In this document: positions 5,496 through 6,616 of the stretch, piece after piece
How the letters are laid out: every line of letters begins with the position of its first letter
Numbering within the stretch: the first letter of the stretch is position 1
From: Planctomycetota bacterium
Lineage (GTDB): Bacteria; Planctomycetota; Brocadiia; JAJRTI01
NCBI GenBank assembly: GCA_024278415.1
Contig: JAJRTI010000468.1
Coordinates: 1 to 6,616, forward strand
Length of the DNA stretch: 6,616 bases
Direction: 5' to 3'
The notes under the pieces: model-generated
What the model was told of the DNA's origin: nothing
Databases searched by the model: none
What the model saw: the letters and a program-made list of their open reading frames with translations, nothing else
Translations under genes and position numbers: made by a program

Positions 5496-6616
5496 GCGAC
5501 GACAATAGTGACAGTAGTGACAGGGGCGAAGAACCTGAGGAGCGGGAGGCCGTGCGGACCGAGGCGCCGCCTGAAGTGGTTGAGCCTGACGACGCACTGC
5601 CGGAAGTGAAGCTGGAGGATCTGCCGGAGCGCATGCAGCAGGCGGTCGCCCGTGCTGGCTGGACGCAGCTCCTGCCGGTGCAGGCCAAGGCCATTCCCTA
5701 CCTCATGGCCAAACGGGATCTCATGGTGCAGTCCCGCACCGGCAGCGGCAAGACCGGCGCGTTCGTGCTGCCCATTCTGGACCGCATCGACCCGCATCGC
5801 GACGCGTGCCAGGCGCTGGTGCTCGTGCCTACGCGCGAACTCGCGGTGCAGGTCGCTAACGAGGCCACGATGCTCGCGGGCGACAGCGGCGTGCGCGTGG
5901 TGCCGGTGTATGGCGGCGTGGGCTACGGGCCGCAACTCGATGGGCTCAAGAAGGGGGCGCACCTCGTGGTGGGCACGCCCGGCCGCGTGCTTGACCACCT
6001 GCTGCGCAAGTCCCTGGTGCTCGATAGGCTGGACATGTTGCTGTTCGACGAGGCCGACCGCATGCTGTCCATGGGCTTCTACCCGGACATGAAGGAGGTG
6101 CAGCGCTACCTGCCCGACCGGCGCGTCAACGGGTACATGTTCTCGGCCACGTTCCCGCCGCACGTGATGCGCCTTGCCGGGGAATTCCTCAACCAGCCCG
6201 ACGTGCTGAGCCTGAGCAAGGACCACGTGCACGTGACCGAAGTGGCCCAGGTATTCTACGACGTGCCGGGCGTGGAGAAGGACCGCGTGCTCGTGCGCAT
6301 CATCGAGATCGAGAACCCGCAGGCCGCGATCGTGTTCTGCAACACCAAGGCGAAGGTCGAGTTCGTGACCGCGGTGCTCCAGCGGTTCCAGTACGATGCG
6401 GACATGCTCAGCTCCGACCTGTCGCAGGCCGCGCGGGAGCAGGTGATGGATCGCGTGCGCAAGGGCTCGTTGCGCTTCCTCGTGGCCACGGACGTGGCCG
6501 CGCGCGGCATCGACTTGCCGGAGCTGTCCCACGTGATTCAATACGAAGTGCCGGACGACCAAGAGGCCTACATCCACCGCGCGGGGCGCACTGGCCGAGC
6601 CGGCGCCAGCGGCACC
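5492..6616 (+). CDS. DEAD-box ATP-dependent RNA helicase (C-terminus beyond window)
   Basis: 375 residues are visible and the frame is still open at the window edge. All core motifs of DEAD-box RNA helicases are present in order: Q motif with Q64 (LLPVQAKAIP), motif I SRTGSGKT (81-88), PTRELA (113-118), GG near residues 139-140, TPGR (162-165), DEAD (186-189), SAT (218-220), VFCNT (281-285), ATDVAARGID (332-341) and HRAGRTGRAG (362-371). It unwinds short RNA duplexes using ATP, in ribosome assembly or mRNA turnover. The core resembles the RhlE/DeaD type, but the C-terminal tail that would separate those subgroups lies outside the window, so no symbol is given. The first ~38 residues are an acidic, probably disordered tail rich in Asp, Glu and Ser. 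It is preceded by its own promoter, a GGAG site and a short upstream ORF. Confidence 0.95.
   Translation, partial: MSDDNSDSSDRGEEPEEREAVRTEAPPEVVEPDDALPEVKLEDLPERMQQAVARAGWTQLLPVQAKAIPYLMAKRDLMVQSRTGSGKTGAFVLPILDRIDPHRDACQALVLVPTRELAVQVANEATMLAGDSGVRVVPVYGGVGYGPQLDGLKKGAHLVVGTPGRVLDHLLRKSLVLDRLDMLLFDEADRMLSMGFYPDMKEVQRYLPDRRVNGYMFSATFPPHVMRLAGEFLNQPDVLSLSKDHVHVTEVAQVFYDVPGVEKDRVLVRIIEIENPQAAIVFCNTKAKVEFVTAVLQRFQYDADMLSSDLSQAAREQVMDRVRKGSLRFLVATDVAARGIDLPELSHVIQYEVPDDQEAYIHRAGRTGRAGASGT

Noticed and set aside
3612..5597. 661-residue open frame on the minus strand opposite the sulfatase
   Set aside because: It is the antisense of a clear sulfatase gene. Its product is a low-complexity Arg/His/Val/Ala-rich sequence typical of GC-rich shadow frames, with no recognisable domain.
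5447..6577. 376-residue open frame on the minus strand opposite the helicase
   Set aside because: It is His/Val/Leu-rich shadow sequence lying antisense to a helicase with every motif intact.

Overview
The window is GC-rich bacterial DNA. Sampled 60-base lines in the flanking genes are 65-68% GC. It contains five protein-coding genes and two possible very short ORFs, all on the + strand, and no RNA genes, insertion sequences or CRISPR. The gene types are a formylglycine-type sulfatase, a DUF401 membrane protein, an HD-domain phosphohydrolase and a DEAD-box helicase. With the sulfatase's style, they suggest an environmental bacterium of the Planctomycetota / Lentisphaerota / Hydrogenedentota kind. 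That placement is inferred from gene content only; there is no marker gene here.

Layout. An HD-domain protein fills 8-1060. A 143-base gap then holds a good sigma70-like promoter (1095-1123) whose -10 box lies inside a perfect 13-base dyad. Next is a compact set of overlapping reading frames: a small helical protein (1204-1557), a nucleotidyltransferase-fold protein related to AbiEii/MNT-type toxins (best start GTG 1455, end 1973), and a possible 43-residue ORF (1948-2079). The 43-residue ORF overlaps the start of a DUF401 integral membrane protein (2066-3412). The overlapping set is lower in GC than its neighbours (50-60% in sampled lines) and looks like a toxin-antitoxin-type cassette, possibly acquired, between the HD gene and the DUF401 gene.

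After DUF401 a 220-base gap contains two related GC-rich hairpins, the second followed at a distance by a short T run. A cytosolic-looking sulfatase (3633-5318) follows. The 173-base gap after it carries an extended -10 promoter (5421-5450), a nine-residue upstream ORF ending in an ATGA overlap, and a DEAD-box RNA helicase gene (5492 to the window end). All helicase core motifs are present and its C-terminus is cut off by the window edge.

How the genes relate. The small protein and the nucleotidyltransferase almost certainly work as a pair, and DUF401 could be co-transcribed with them. The sulfatase and DUF401 may both belong to uptake and use of sulfated or organic-acid compounds, but only adjacency supports this. 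The helicase has its own promoter and is an independent RNA-metabolism gene. The strongest candidate for something undescribed is the overlapping cassette at 1095-2079.
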